Of a DNA stretch of 64,000 nt, positions 1 through 8,662 are shown piece after piece. The notes under the pieces were generated by a model, which saw only the letters and a list, made by a program, of their open reading frames with translations, had not been told where the DNA came from and searched no databases. The stretch covers positions 186,001 to 250,000 of the forward strand of contig NZ_BSOJ01000015.1 of the NCBI RefSeq assembly GCF_030160455.1, read 5' to 3'. This DNA comes from Limnobacter litoralis (GTDB lineage Bacteria; Pseudomonadota; Gammaproteobacteria; Burkholderiales; Burkholderiaceae_B). The number at the start of each line of letters is the position of its first letter. The stretch's first letter is position 1. Both the position numbers and the translations under genes were made by a program.

Positions 1-839
1 GTTTTTTCAATGCCACCCTTCGCTGTAACGCCAAGGTAGGTGATCAGGTCGATGGATGCCTGTGAACCGAATTTCAGGGCAGGAAAACGCTGCTGCCTGA
101 AGCAATCGTAAATACGCCACTGCATGGTTCGCACAGCACCCTCGGAGACCCTGTAGGCGGGCCAGGCCGTGAAGGAATTGCGTGCGTCTTCAGGCTTGCT
201 CAGCTCAGGCAATTCCTGCAAACGAATGCGCTGACCTTTCACGCCGTGGCAACTTGCACAGGCAAAGTCGTAGGGGCCGGAGCGATAGAAAAACAGCTTT
301 TCACCCCGCGCCCGTGACGCTCTTTCCTCGGGTCGGCTTTGTGGCACGTTCACAGGCATGCCCTTGGATTGGGCAGACACGTAGGCGGCCAGCGATTCAA
401 GCTCGGTCTGGGGTTCTGCCCCTTTCGAAAACGGGTGCTGCACAAGCGCCGTGGTGTCGCGCCCCTGAAGGGTCTGCATGCAATACACCAAGCGGGTTTC
501 AAGGTCCATCACCTGGTGCGTGTCGGCGAAATAACGGGGCAACTGGGCAAAAGCGCCTTTCACAACGCCAGCGCCAAGGCCAAGGTCGCATTGCTCAAGC
601 GACGCATTTTTAGGCCCCTGCTTTTGCTTCCAGAGGTCTTCGCCCTTGAACTCGGCCAGTTCAGCCGGGTTGCCGTCAGAAAGCATGTCGCGGTACTGTT
701 GAATGCCCTCTTCAATCGAGGCTTGGTCGGCCTGGGCAGTCGTGCAAACGCCAACCAAGGCACCCGCCGCCACCAGCAAAGCAGACGCCTTCAGGTTGGC
801 CTTACGAAACTTGTACACTGTCGGTTCTTGAGTCGCCAT
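1..839 (-). CDS. soxA: SoxA, sulfur-oxidation c-type cytochrome (3' end beyond window)
   Basis: SoxA is the catalytic cytochrome subunit of SoxAX, which couples thiosulfate to the SoxY swinging arm in the periplasm. The frame reads from ATG at 839 to the window edge without a stop, about 279 residues. It opens with a signal peptide (cleavage near TAQA-D, residue 38). There is one heme motif, CASCH, at about 194-198. Where two-heme SoxA proteins have a first CxxCH, this one has an isolated Cys84, with a likely partner at Cys120, so it is the mono-heme type. Cys246 in YDCFRQ fits the cysteine heme ligand of the family. The start overlaps the end of soxZ by 38 bases, which suggests coupled translation. 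Confidence 0.93.
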   Translation of the reverse strand, partial: MATQEPTVYKFRKANLKASALLVAAGALVGVCTTAQADQASIEEGIQQYRDMLSDGNPAELAEFKGEDLWKQKQGPKNASLEQCDLGLGAGVVKGAFAQLPRYFADTHQVMDLETRLVYCMQTLQGRDTTALVQHPFSKGAEPQTELESLAAYVSAQSKGMPVNVPQSRPEERASRARGEKLFFYRSGPYDFACASCHGVKGQRIRLQELPELSKPEDARNSFTAWPAYRVSEGAVRTMQWRIYDCFRQQRFPALKFGSQASIDLITYLGVTAKGGIEK

Positions 840-1113
840 GGTTGTCCTTCCAGTAAATGGAGATGGTGTCGCCTGCCTTGCCGCCCGAAAAGGACATGGA
901 CAGGAAGGGGTTCTTGGCCACAGATGGCCCCCAGAACGAGTGGAGTACCACTTTGTCGTTGCACATTACTTTGACTTCATTGATGTACCAGGCAGGAATG
1001 ACACTGCCATCCGGATTTTTTCGATACCCGGTTTCCATCTGGTGTGCAATCAAGGCCTTCACATCGACCTTGTCGCCGCGCACACGGGCGCGAATACGCA
1101 TCGGATCACTCAT
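802..1113 (-). CDS. soxZ: SoxZ, sulfur carrier partner subunit
   Basis: SoxZ forms the periplasmic SoxYZ heterodimer that presents the SoxY carrier arm to SoxAX, SoxB and SoxCD. The 103-residue length is typical. The protein starts MSDPMRIRARV and contains the SoxZ-like stretch PAWYINEVKV near the middle and FSGGKAGD towards the end. There is no signal peptide, as expected, since SoxZ is exported with SoxY. It follows soxY by 18 bases and its end overlaps soxA, so the four minus-strand genes look like one transcript. Confidence 0.95.
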   Translation of the reverse strand: MSDPMRIRARVRGDKVDVKALIAHQMETGYRKNPDGSVIPAWYINEVKVMCNDKVVLHSFWGPSVAKNPFLSMSFSGGKAGDTISIYWKDNHGDSRTDSVQVS

Positions 1114-1131
1114 GTTTCTTGCTCCGTCTGT

Positions 1132-1608
1132 TTAACCGCCGCAGCCACCCAGGGTGACCTTGACTTCTTTTTTTGCGAAATAGTATTTGCCGTCGGTGGA
1201 TTTCACCATGGCAAACACGTCACCTGTCTTGTTCATTTTCACGCGAATATTGACCTCTGCATCGGTGCCCTGCGGGATCAGGAATTTCGAGGACAGCACG
1301 GCCGGATTGTTGGCAATCAACAGGTACATCTCAGAGGTGTTCAACACACTGCTCATGGCGCCCAACGGCACCACCGCGCCGTTTTCAGCGATGTCGGGGG
1401 CAATCACCTTGACATCCTGGGACTCCTGGGGCAATTCGCCTTTCAATGTCTTGTAAAACTCGTCCATGCTTTTCGCATCGAACTGGGCGGGGCTGTTTTC
1501 AAACTCGGCAAAGGCCAGGCTTGGCACCAGCAAACCAGCGGCAGCAGCAAGACGATATGCAGTTACCGCACTGGCGAATTTCAGTAAATCTCGTCGTTCA
1601 GAATTCAT
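1132..1608 (-). CDS. soxY: SoxY, covalent sulfur carrier
   Basis: SoxY carries the sulfur substrate on the C-terminal cysteine during thiosulfate oxidation. The 158-residue protein ends in GGCGG, the family signature with its acceptor cysteine. The N-terminus has a twin-arginine signal (SERRDLLKF followed by a hydrophobic stretch ending near AFA), matching the known Tat export of SoxYZ. It lies 15 bases after the MBL-fold gene and 18 bases before soxZ. Confidence 0.95.
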   Translation of the reverse strand: MNSERRDLLKFASAVTAYRLAAAAGLLVPSLAFAEFENSPAQFDAKSMDEFYKTLKGELPQESQDVKVIAPDIAENGAVVPLGAMSSVLNTSEMYLLIANNPAVLSSKFLIPQGTDAEVNIRVKMNKTGDVFAMVKSTDGKYYFAKKEVKVTLGGCGG

Positions 1609-1623
1609 GGTCCAATCAACCTC

Positions 1624-2607
1624 TTAAAAATTGCTGTCTTCCATTTGATGAAATATCCGCTGCACATTCAATTGATGCACCTCAACCTCTTTGTCGGTCA
1701 AATCAGGGTGCTTCTCCTTCAGGCTTTTGGTCAATTCATCAATAATTTCAACCTCGTTGTCGCCACGTTCCATGGCAATGTAAATCTGCTCTTGCAAACC
1801 GCTGAAGTAGTCGAAATTGCGTTTGATCCAATCCGGATTCAAGACCCCATACGAGGACACGTAATACACCGGTGGCGTTTTGTCGTAAACCTGTTTGCCG
1901 AGAAAGGCGATTTGCTTGAGAAAGTCACCGTCCAGCAGGTTAGGCACACGCCGCGGCTGTACCAGGCTGTTAACCCAAAACACCCCCAGATCTGCATTGC
2001 GAGCGACCAGGGCCTGTTCAGACTGCAACTGAGGCAACAGCTGATATTTCCAGCGCACCCAATCCGAGTCGTAATAGCCAAAATGCCCCGATTTGCCGGT
2101 TAACACACCAAGAGGTTTCAAAGGCTCTGTGCCAGCAACGGCCTCTTTGCCGATTTGCTCACCCACAATTTCTACACAGCGCGTACAGCGGTCGCCCATT
2201 AAATCAGCGGTTTGCTTGCCCGCCAGAATCCGGTTGGCAAAGTCTTTTTGATCGGCCTGGTTTGCCGTGTACACACGCGCAAAACCGATGTTGCCCATCA
2301 CATGTTCAGGCCGGGGTTGACCATCCACAATCCAGACGGGTGTGGTACCAAACTTGTCGCGAATGGCTTTGGCTGCAGCCTCGCCCACCTTGGCCGTTGA
2401 ACCTGAGTCGAATACCAGTAGCGATTTTTTGCCTTTGACCACCATCAATTGCAAAGCAAAGTCTTCAGCGCCTTTGGCCGGAAGATGCTCAGCCGCACAA
2501 TGCCACAGAAAAACATTGGTGGTCACCGTTTGCCAGCACTCCTCAGAGGCGCTGGCGGTGGTCTGCACCAAAAACAGTGCAAACAGGGCACTAAGAATTC
2601 GCTTCAT
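1624..2607 (-). CDS. MBL-fold hydrolase-like protein with degenerate metal site, first gene of sox operon
   Basis: A 327-residue secreted protein (signal peptide to about ASA, residue 20) of metallo-beta-lactamase fold type, related to SoxH-like and quinoprotein-relay metallohydrolases. The position where the family has HxHxDH followed by GN reads DGQPRPEHVMGN. Only the last histidine remains, so the first two ligands and the aspartate are missing. A CTRC pair follows at about residues 141-144. It may bind metal differently or be a non-catalytic chaperone or regulator. It is the first gene of the sox run shown here, 15 bases before soxY. The fold assignment is fairly sure and the function is not. 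Confidence 0.7.
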   Translation of the reverse strand: MKRILSALFALFLVQTTASASEECWQTVTTNVFLWHCAAEHLPAKGAEDFALQLMVVKGKKSLLVFDSGSTAKVGEAAAKAIRDKFGTTPVWIVDGQPRPEHVMGNIGFARVYTANQADQKDFANRILAGKQTADLMGDRCTRCVEIVGEQIGKEAVAGTEPLKPLGVLTGKSGHFGYYDSDWVRWKYQLLPQLQSEQALVARNADLGVFWVNSLVQPRRVPNLLDGDFLKQIAFLGKQVYDKTPPVYYVSSYGVLNPDWIKRNFDYFSGLQEQIYIAMERGDNEVEIIDELTKSLKEKHPDLTDKEVEVHQLNVQRIFHQMEDSNF

Positions 2608-2803
2608 GGCAGGTGAACATTCAGGTTATAAATAATTGCTCAAGAATAACCCAGCAAGGCCTGCCAGTATTAGCAACAGGTCCGCTGGATGCATACAAGT
2701 CATGGAAAACCCTGAGAAACTTTTGTCGATTGTTGCAAATTGAAACAGTCGGATCGGCACAAGTCTTGCTCGATTACCGGGGTTGACCGCAGGAGTACGC
2801 AGG
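2608..2803. other. Divergent intergenic region between sox operon and SoxYZ-like gene
   Basis: The 196 bases between two divergent transcription units should contain both promoters. I see no clear inverted repeat or strong -35/-10 pair. A ribosome-binding site AGGAG lies at 2791-2795, 8 bases before the ATG at 2804. No credible coding frame is present. Confidence 0.4.
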
Positions 2804-3613
2804 ATGTGTAACAAGATGTACCAATTCAAAAATTGGACAGTGGCCGTGATTGTGCTTGGCACTGCCCTGTCTGCAAATGTTCAGGCCGCCAATTCACCCT
2901 CCGATCAGTTCGGTGGCGACCCTCAACAGTCCATGCAATGGCCCAGTCTTCGCGCCGAGTTCTTTAAGCCCAGCGACAAAGTTGAGTTTGACGAGCGAGT
3001 TAAAATTGATGTGCCACCCTACGCCGAAGACGCGATGAACGTACCTGTCACATTAGACGCCAGTGCGATCGAGGGCGTCAAAAAGGTCGTGGTCTTGGTG
3101 GATCGAAACCCAATTCGCAAGGTGCTTGAATACATCCCCATCGCCGTGCGCCCTACCCTGAACTTCCGGTTTAAATTGCAACAGGCCAGCCCCATTCGCG
3201 TGGCTGCCCTGGGGGCAGACAACGTCTGGCACGTGGGTTCAACCTTCATCGAGGCTGCGGGCGGCGGATGCACGGTGCCCGGTGCAACCCGGGCAGATGG
3301 CAGCTGGCCCAAAACACTTGGGCGCGTGGCCAGCCGATTGTTTGACCCAAACCACTTGCGCAATGACACACGCTTGCGCTTGCAGGTCTCGCACCCGATG
3401 GACACCGGGCTGGTAGAGGGCATACCGGCGTTTTACATTCAGGAACTGGTGCTGCAAGACAGCGCTGGCCAACCCCTGGCGAAAATCTATCCTTTTGAGC
3501 CGATTTCTGAAAACCCCTTGTTTTCGTTCGACTTCTATACCCCGCCCAAAGGCGAGATGAAACTGGTCGGCCATGACAACAACGGAAACGAAATCAACGC
3601 ACAGGTTCAATGA
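2804..3613 (+). CDS. SoxYZ-like fused carrier protein (quinoprotein-associated type)
   Basis: A 269-residue secreted protein joining a SoxY-like domain (about 45-150) and a SoxZ-like domain (about 175-269). Between them is the stretch AAGGGCTVPG, whose GGGC recalls the SoxY carrier tip but is internal instead of C-terminal. This architecture is known as the quinoprotein dehydrogenase-associated SoxYZ-like carrier. The start was placed at ATG 2804 because AGGAG lies 8 bases upstream and a signal peptide follows (to about QAA, residue 29). The stop overlaps the next gene in an ATGATGA arrangement, so the two are coupled. No quinoprotein dehydrogenase is next to it here. Confidence 0.85.
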   Translation: MCNKMYQFKNWTVAVIVLGTALSANVQAANSPSDQFGGDPQQSMQWPSLRAEFFKPSDKVEFDERVKIDVPPYAEDAMNVPVTLDASAIEGVKKVVVLVDRNPIRKVLEYIPIAVRPTLNFRFKLQQASPIRVAALGADNVWHVGSTFIEAAGGGCTVPGATRADGSWPKTLGRVASRLFDPNHLRNDTRLRLQVSHPMDTGLVEGIPAFYIQELVLQDSAGQPLAKIYPFEPISENPLFSFDFYTPPKGEMKLVGHDNNGNEINAQVQ

Positions 3614-4611
3614 TGAAACACTCACGCACACCGCACCAACGATTGGCAGTTGCCATGCTGGCGGCATTGCTGACCACGGCAACAGGCGCGATTGCGGCCA
3701 ATCCAACGATTACTCCCCCAACACCGAACGCCAAGACCCTCAACTACGGTCTGAATGCATCACCCCTTGGAGACGGCTGGTACGTCATCGAAGGTCAAAA
3801 CGCCGACTTCAGCGTTGACAATGGCTGCAACATCATCAACACCGGCTTTTTTGTCAAAGACAACAAAGTCTGGGTGATCAACACAGGCACCTCACGGCTG
3901 TATGGCGAGCAACAACGGGCATTGATTGAGAAGACGACCCACCAGGCCAAAATACAGGAAGTGATCAACCTCAACCTGCACCCCGATTATTTTTTGGGCA
4001 ACCAGGCCTACGCGGACACCCCCATCGCAGCCACCGCAGTGACCCAACAAGGCATGCACCGTGAGGCCTCTGCCTACGAGACCAATCTTTACAAGCTCTG
4101 CGGCGATTGGATGAAAGGCACAGAATCACGGTTCCCCGACCAAACAGTAAAAGCCCCAGGCCCGTTAGACTGGAGTGGCCGCCAATTCGAAACCATGGAA
4201 CTGAGTGGTCACACCGATTCAGACCTCGTGATTTTTGACCGTGAACATGGCGTGTTGTGGTCGGGTGGACTGGTTTTTCATGACCGCATCATCACCGTGC
4301 CACATGCCCATCTGAAAGCCTGGATGGAAAGCCTAAAGACCCTTAAAAAGCTGAATCCGAAAATCATCATCCCAAGCCATGGTCCCGTGGCCTTCGGAAC
4401 GGGCGCAATTGACCAAACACTGGATTACATCACCTGGTTAGACCAACACCTGAAACAAAGTGCGGACGCTGGCCTGGACATCAATGAAGTGATGGACGCC
4501 GGGGTGCCTGACCGATTCAAGCATTTTGCAGCCTACCCTGCCGAATTCTACCGAAACGTCACCAAGTTCTACCCGCAATACGAGCAGGCGGCATTGGGTG
4601 GATTTCGCTGA
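3610..4611 (+). CDS. Quinoprotein-relay type MBL-fold metallohydrolase
   Basis: A 333-residue secreted metallo-beta-lactamase-fold protein (signal peptide to about AIA, residue 29). The metal motif region reads NLHPDYFLGN. A His-Pro-Asp remains, but the first and last histidines of HxHxDH are replaced by Asn and Tyr. Later ligand regions look kept: ELSGHTDSDLV (about 198-208) and PSHGPVAF (about 257-264). Members of this family accompany SoxYZ-like carriers and PQQ enzymes. Its start overlaps the SoxYZ-like stop, and a strong terminator lies 47 bases downstream, closing a two-gene unit. Confidence 0.8.
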   Translation: MMKHSRTPHQRLAVAMLAALLTTATGAIAANPTITPPTPNAKTLNYGLNASPLGDGWYVIEGQNADFSVDNGCNIINTGFFVKDNKVWVINTGTSRLYGEQQRALIEKTTHQAKIQEVINLNLHPDYFLGNQAYADTPIAATAVTQQGMHREASAYETNLYKLCGDWMKGTESRFPDQTVKAPGPLDWSGRQFETMELSGHTDSDLVIFDREHGVLWSGGLVFHDRIITVPHAHLKAWMESLKTLKKLNPKIIIPSHGPVAFGTGAIDQTLDYITWLDQHLKQSADAGLDINEVMDAGVPDRFKHFAAYPAEFYRNVTKFYPQYEQAALGGFR

Positions 4612-4657
4612 ATTTCTGTGATTTATTAAAATTTTCTGAAAAAAAATACGCAAATTG

Positions 4658-4685
4658 AAAGTGGCTTCGGTCACTTTTTTATTTT
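4658..4685 (+). terminator. Intrinsic terminator with UUCG loop
   Basis: The stem AAAGTGGC/GTCACTTT (8 pairs including one G-T) closes on a TTCG tetraloop at 4666-4669 and is followed by a T-rich tract. It ends the SoxYZ-like/MBL unit and separates it from the Fur-box-controlled genes. Confidence 0.88.
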
Positions 4686-4689
4686 TAAA

Positions 4690-4704
4690 TTAGAATAATT
4701 CTCA
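4690..4704 (+). promoter_or_regulatory. Fur-box-like operator upstream of the MauG-like gene
   Basis: TTAGAAT-A-ATTCTCA is a 7-1-7 inverted repeat with one mismatch between halves. It resembles the Fur consensus TGATAAT-A-ATTATCA. It lies 27 bases before the ATG at 4731, just downstream of the terminator, where it could block a promoter. The symmetry is seen directly; iron control is inferred. Confidence 0.65.
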
Positions 4705-4730
4705 TTCGCGTTATTTTTACTCTTAACTTC

Positions 4731-5945
4731 ATGAGAATTTCCAAGGTACACACCCCCTCCTATGCTCTATTGCTGTTGACTGCATGCCTGCTTGCAGCCT
4801 GCGGTGGTGGTGGCGGAGAATCCGCTTCCGGCGGTTCTTCTGTCAAAGTCGAAGAACTCAGCGCCGCAGGCGCATTGGGTGAACAGATCTTCAGCGATCC
4901 AAGCCTGTCCGCTTCCGGCCAAATGTCTTGCGCAAGCTGCCACAACCCCAACAACGCCTATGCACAAAGCAACACGCTGGCTGTTCAACTGGGCGGGCCA
5001 ACGCTGAGCACGGCTGGCACGCGTGCTGTACCGTCGCTCAAATACCTCACCACCGAAACACCACCGTTTCACTTCGAAAGTGACGGCACACCGGTGGGAG
5101 GATTCAACCGCGATGGACGCGCTCAAACCCTGGCGGAACAGGCAGAACGCCCCTTGCTTTCACCCAATGAAATGGCCAACGCTTCCAAGTCCGATTTTGT
5201 GAACCGTTTAAAACAGACGGGCTATGCCGAACAGTTCCGGCAAGTGTTTGGTGCTGGTATTTTCGACACGCCCGATGACGCATTTGCAAGGGCCCTGTTT
5301 GCGATTCAGCAATATCAGGTTGAAGACCCCTCCTTCCATCCGTTTGATTCCAAATACGATGCTTTTCTGGCAGGCACAGCCACGTTGACCGATGCAGAAC
5401 TGCGCGGACTTGCGTTGTTTAATCGCGCCGACAAAGGCAATTGCGCAGCTTGCCACATCAGTGGAAAAGGCAGCGATGGTTCTCCCCCGCTGTTTACCGA
5501 CTTCACCTACGACAACATTGGCGTACCCCGCAACCCGGATATTCCGGCCAATGCGGACAGCACCTATTTTGATCTCGGACTGTGCGGCCCGGTTAGAACC
5601 GATTTGGCCGACCGCCCCGAACTGTGTGGTGCATTCAAGGTGCCGACGCTGCGAAATGTCGCAACACGAAAAGTGTTCTTTCACAACGGTCAATTCAAGA
5701 CCTTGAAAGATGCACTTCGGTTTTATGTTCGGCGCGACACCAACCCAGAGGAGTTCTATCCGATTGGCGCTGACGGAAAAGTACAAAAGTTCAATGACTT
5801 GCCTGATCAATATCAAAAGAATGTGAACACCACCGAGGGCCCGTACAACCGAGCCGTGGGAATGGCGCCTGCGCTGTCCGAAGCAGAGATAGACGACGTC
5901 ATTGCCTTTCTGAACACGCTGACCGATGGCTACACGCCGCAATAG
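4731..5945 (+). CDS. MauG-like / di-heme cytochrome c peroxidase lipoprotein
   Basis: A 404-residue di-heme protein of the cytochrome c peroxidase/MauG superfamily. It has a lipoprotein signal with LAAC (lipid cysteine at residue 24) followed by a Gly/Ser linker, so it is probably membrane-anchored facing the periplasm. Heme motifs are CASCH at 67-71 and CAACH at 238-242. The FKVPTLRNVATRKVFFHNG region is typical of the C-terminal heme domain. It is the first gene after the Fur-like site, with a porin 42 bases downstream. Family members reduce hydrogen peroxide or carry out long-range oxidations; which one applies cannot be told here. Confidence 0.88.
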   Translation: MRISKVHTPSYALLLLTACLLAACGGGGGESASGGSSVKVEELSAAGALGEQIFSDPSLSASGQMSCASCHNPNNAYAQSNTLAVQLGGPTLSTAGTRAVPSLKYLTTETPPFHFESDGTPVGGFNRDGRAQTLAEQAERPLLSPNEMANASKSDFVNRLKQTGYAEQFRQVFGAGIFDTPDDAFARALFAIQQYQVEDPSFHPFDSKYDAFLAGTATLTDAELRGLALFNRADKGNCAACHISGKGSDGSPPLFTDFTYDNIGVPRNPDIPANADSTYFDLGLCGPVRTDLADRPELCGAFKVPTLRNVATRKVFFHNGQFKTLKDALRFYVRRDTNPEEFYPIGADGKVQKFNDLPDQYQKNVNTTEGPYNRAVGMAPALSEAEIDDVIAFLNTLTDGYTPQ

Positions 5946-5987
5946 CGCAACAGTGAACCTTTACCCAATCCTTTTTAAGACGAGACG

Positions 5988-7310
5988 ATGAAAATGAACC
6001 CAAGATTTGCACGCAAAAAGACCCTGATCGCACTGGCACTGGCCACTGCACTGCCCCTTGCACCCATGGCAGCCCATGCCGATGAGGCAGCCCTTGAACA
6101 GAGACTGAATGATCTCGCTGCACAGGTTGAAGCCCTGAAGGCCGAACTGGCCGCCACCAAAAAGAAGGCGGAAGCCGTCGAGAAAAGTCAGACCGAGGTG
6201 GCAGAAAGCCAGGCCCGTACCCAGGCTGTCTTGCAAGCCGAGCAACAGCGCAGCGCACAAACCGTGTTTACAGGTTATGGCGAGATCAATTACTCGCGCC
6301 CTATTCACGATTCAGGCAAAACCCAGGCGGATGTGGCCCGTGCCGTGTTGGGCTTTGAACACCGATTCGACGACAGAACAAAACTGGTCAGCGAATTGGA
6401 ATGGGAGCATGCGGTCGTGTCTGCAGGCGATCAAGGTGAAACCGCCGTCGAGCAACTGTACATCGAACGCGACTTGACACCATCCATGAAAGGCAAGGCA
6501 GGCTTGTTCCTGATTCCATCGGGTCTTTTGAATACCAATCATGAACCGACCGCGTATTACGGTGTGCAGCGAAATTTTGTTGAAACGGCCATCATTCCGA
6601 CCACTTGGCGCGAGGTAGGGCTTGGCCTTAGCAACAACTTTGAGAACGGCCTAACGGCTGAATATGGCGTGACAACGGGCTTCAACCTGAACAACTGGGA
6701 CTTCACAGTGGATTCAGACGGCAAGAATTCACCACTGGGCAGCATTCACCAGGAGGGTCAACTGGCCATGGCCAAAGATTTGGCCGTGTACGGGGCACTG
6801 AACTGGCGCGGCATTCCCGGCACTTTGCTCGGGGGTTCCCTGTTTACTGGTGGCGCAGCGCATTCACAGCCGGGGTTTGCAGCCAGCAACGCCAAAGTTT
6901 CGCTGTACGAGGTGCATGGGCGCTATAACCCCGGCAAGCTTGATCTTACTGCCCTGTTTGCCCGTGGCACCATCACCGACACCGCTGGCCTGAACCTGGC
7001 CAATGCGGGCAGCGCGACCCCTGTGCCCTCTTCTTTCCAGGGCGGATATGTTCAGGCGGCCTATCAATTGTGGCAATCTGGCGATTACACACTCAGCCCT
7101 TTTGCCCGTTATGAACAATTCAACACTGCCAAAACCTATGAACCGATGCCCGCCGGATTGGGAATTTCCGCAGGCCCAGAGCAGAAGGTAACGACAGTGG
7201 GTGCCAATTTCCGGATTGGTGAGGGTGTGGTGCTGAAGGCTGACTTCCAGCGGTTTACACAAAATCGGGATCTGGACCGGATCAACCTGGGCCTTGGTTA
7301 TTCCTTTTAA
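5988..7310 (+). CDS. Outer-membrane porin with N-terminal coiled coil
   Basis: A 440-residue protein with a signal peptide (to AHA, residue 31), then a heptad-like coiled coil (about 33-85, rich in Ala, Glu, Lys and Leu). A beta-rich barrel region of alternating aromatic and polar residues ends in GLGYSF, with the terminal Phe typical of outer-membrane barrels. The layout matches trimeric porins whose N-terminal coiled coil reaches into the periplasm (DcaP-like and phosphate-selective porin-like). Substrate is unknown. It lies between the MauG-like gene and the FMN-binding gene, so a role in the same iron or redox function is plausible. Confidence 0.8.
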   Translation: MKMNPRFARKKTLIALALATALPLAPMAAHADEAALEQRLNDLAAQVEALKAELAATKKKAEAVEKSQTEVAESQARTQAVLQAEQQRSAQTVFTGYGEINYSRPIHDSGKTQADVARAVLGFEHRFDDRTKLVSELEWEHAVVSAGDQGETAVEQLYIERDLTPSMKGKAGLFLIPSGLLNTNHEPTAYYGVQRNFVETAIIPTTWREVGLGLSNNFENGLTAEYGVTTGFNLNNWDFTVDSDGKNSPLGSIHQEGQLAMAKDLAVYGALNWRGIPGTLLGGSLFTGGAAHSQPGFAASNAKVSLYEVHGRYNPGKLDLTALFARGTITDTAGLNLANAGSATPVPSSFQGGYVQAAYQLWQSGDYTLSPFARYEQFNTAKTYEPMPAGLGISAGPEQKVTTVGANFRIGEGVVLKADFQRFTQNRDLDRINLGLGYSF

Positions 7311-7334
7311 GCAGCGAAAAGCAGGCAGAACATC

Positions 7335-7868
7335 ATGAAACACGCTTGGACCAGTGCTGTCCTTCTCACCACGCTCAGCCAGCAGGCCCATGCCGTGCAG
7401 TACCTGAACACCGAACAGGCTCAAAAGGCCTTGTTTCCGCAGGCCACCGGCTTTACCGAGCAAGACTGGCTGCTGACGCCCAGCCAGTTGGCCGCAGTGG
7501 AACAACTGGCGGGGCAGAGGCCCAACAACCCGCATGTGCGGGTTCTCAAGGCCCAGCAAGGCCAAGCGGTGCTGGGCTATGTGGTGCTCGATTCAGTGAT
7601 CGGAAAATATGACCTGATTGATTACGCGGTGGGTCTGAATGCGGACGCCACAGTGAAACAAATCGAAATCATGGCCTATCGGGAAAGTCATGGTTTCGAG
7701 ATACGAAGCCCAGCCTGGCGCGCCCAATTTGCTGGCAAATCAGCCAGTCACGGGCTACGGGTGGGCGACGGCATTGCCAACATCAGTGGGGCGACGTTGT
7801 CATGCACACACGTGACCGATGGCGTGCGTCGCATCGCGGCCGTTGCGCAGGTCATGCTGCGCCCATGA
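7335..7868 (+). CDS. Periplasmic FMN-binding domain protein
   Basis: A 177-residue exported protein (signal peptide to about AHA, residue 20) with an FMN_bind domain. The stretch SGATLSCT near residues 150-157 matches the SGAT-type flavinylation motif, in which a threonine is linked to FMN by ApbE. ApbE is encoded immediately downstream with a 4-base ATGA overlap, which strongly supports covalent flavinylation. Such proteins pass electrons in the periplasm from a membrane donor. The donor or acceptor could be the heme-type membrane protein or the di-heme lipoprotein of this cluster. Confidence 0.85.
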   Translation: MKHAWTSAVLLTTLSQQAHAVQYLNTEQAQKALFPQATGFTEQDWLLTPSQLAAVEQLAGQRPNNPHVRVLKAQQGQAVLGYVVLDSVIGKYDLIDYAVGLNADATVKQIEIMAYRESHGFEIRSPAWRAQFAGKSASHGLRVGDGIANISGATLSCTHVTDGVRRIAAVAQVMLRP

Positions 7869-8662
7869 AGCGCCGAGCCAAGCCACTGCTGGGCACCCTG
7901 GTGGAAATTGCATTTGACGCAGAATTGCCGGATGAGGAAGTGAACCGACTTTCAGCGTTGGCATTTCAATCCATTCACGACATTCATCAACTGATGAGTT
8001 TTCATGAACCAGAAAGCGACCTTACCCGACTCAATCTCGCCAAACCGGGCCAGTGGGTGTCCGTGGATATTCACACGCTCAAGGTGTTGTCCTGCGCACT
8101 ACAGATTGAAAGAGACTCGCAGGGTCTGTTCAATGCTGGTGTAGCACCGCTGTTGGTGAAATCGGGATTGTTGCCCGCGCCTTGCGAGACGGTTCCGGGC
8201 GCAACGGGTCTGGCGGACATGATTGAATTGAATGGCAAGACCGTGCGCAAAATGGCCGAAGGCTGGATTGATCTGGGCGGCATTGCGAAAGGCTATGCCG
8301 TGGATATGGCCTGCGCACGCCTGCTGGACAATGGCGCCCGTCGGTTTGTCGTCAATGCAGGTGGCGACCTGCGGGTGAATGGAATTGCTGATTTTGAGGC
8401 GACCATTCGCGATCCCGACAATCCGGGCAGAGGTGTGTTGCGCGTCAGTCTGAATGAGGAAGCGCTGGCAACCTCGGCCTGTTATTTTTCCGACGCGCTG
8501 ATCGATCCGCACAGCGGAAAATCGTTATCATCCCGATACAGCGTATCGGTGTCTGCCCCGACGTGCATGATCGCCGATGCCCTGACCAAGATCGTTGCGT
8601 GCACCGGTCAAATTGATCATCCCATTCTGAACCAATACATGGCAAAAGCGCTGATCGTATGA
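7865..8662 (+). CDS. apbE: FAD:protein FMN transferase ApbE
   Basis: ApbE attaches FMN from FAD to a Ser/Thr of target proteins in the periplasm. Three family landmarks are visible in this 265-residue protein: GGIAKGYAVD (about 138-147), NAGGDLRVNG (about 162-171), and ATSACYFS with IDPHSG (about 202-220). The start at 7865 was chosen because it overlaps the FMN-binding gene stop as ATGA and begins directly with the conserved KPLLGTLVEI region. An obvious signal peptide is lacking, which is unusual for ApbE. It also overlaps the next gene by 4 bases. Confidence 0.92.
   Translation: MKRRAKPLLGTLVEIAFDAELPDEEVNRLSALAFQSIHDIHQLMSFHEPESDLTRLNLAKPGQWVSVDIHTLKVLSCALQIERDSQGLFNAGVAPLLVKSGLLPAPCETVPGATGLADMIELNGKTVRKMAEGWIDLGGIAKGYAVDMACARLLDNGARRFVVNAGGDLRVNGIADFEATIRDPDNPGRGVLRVSLNEEALATSACYFSDALIDPHSGKSLSSRYSVSVSAPTCMIADALTKIVACTGQIDHPILNQYMAKALIV

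Noticed and set aside
182..974. Overlapping plus-strand frames with long translations at 182-613 and 339-974
   Set aside because: They are antisense to soxA/soxZ, whose heme motif and family match are clear; their translations are basic and low in family-like sequence.
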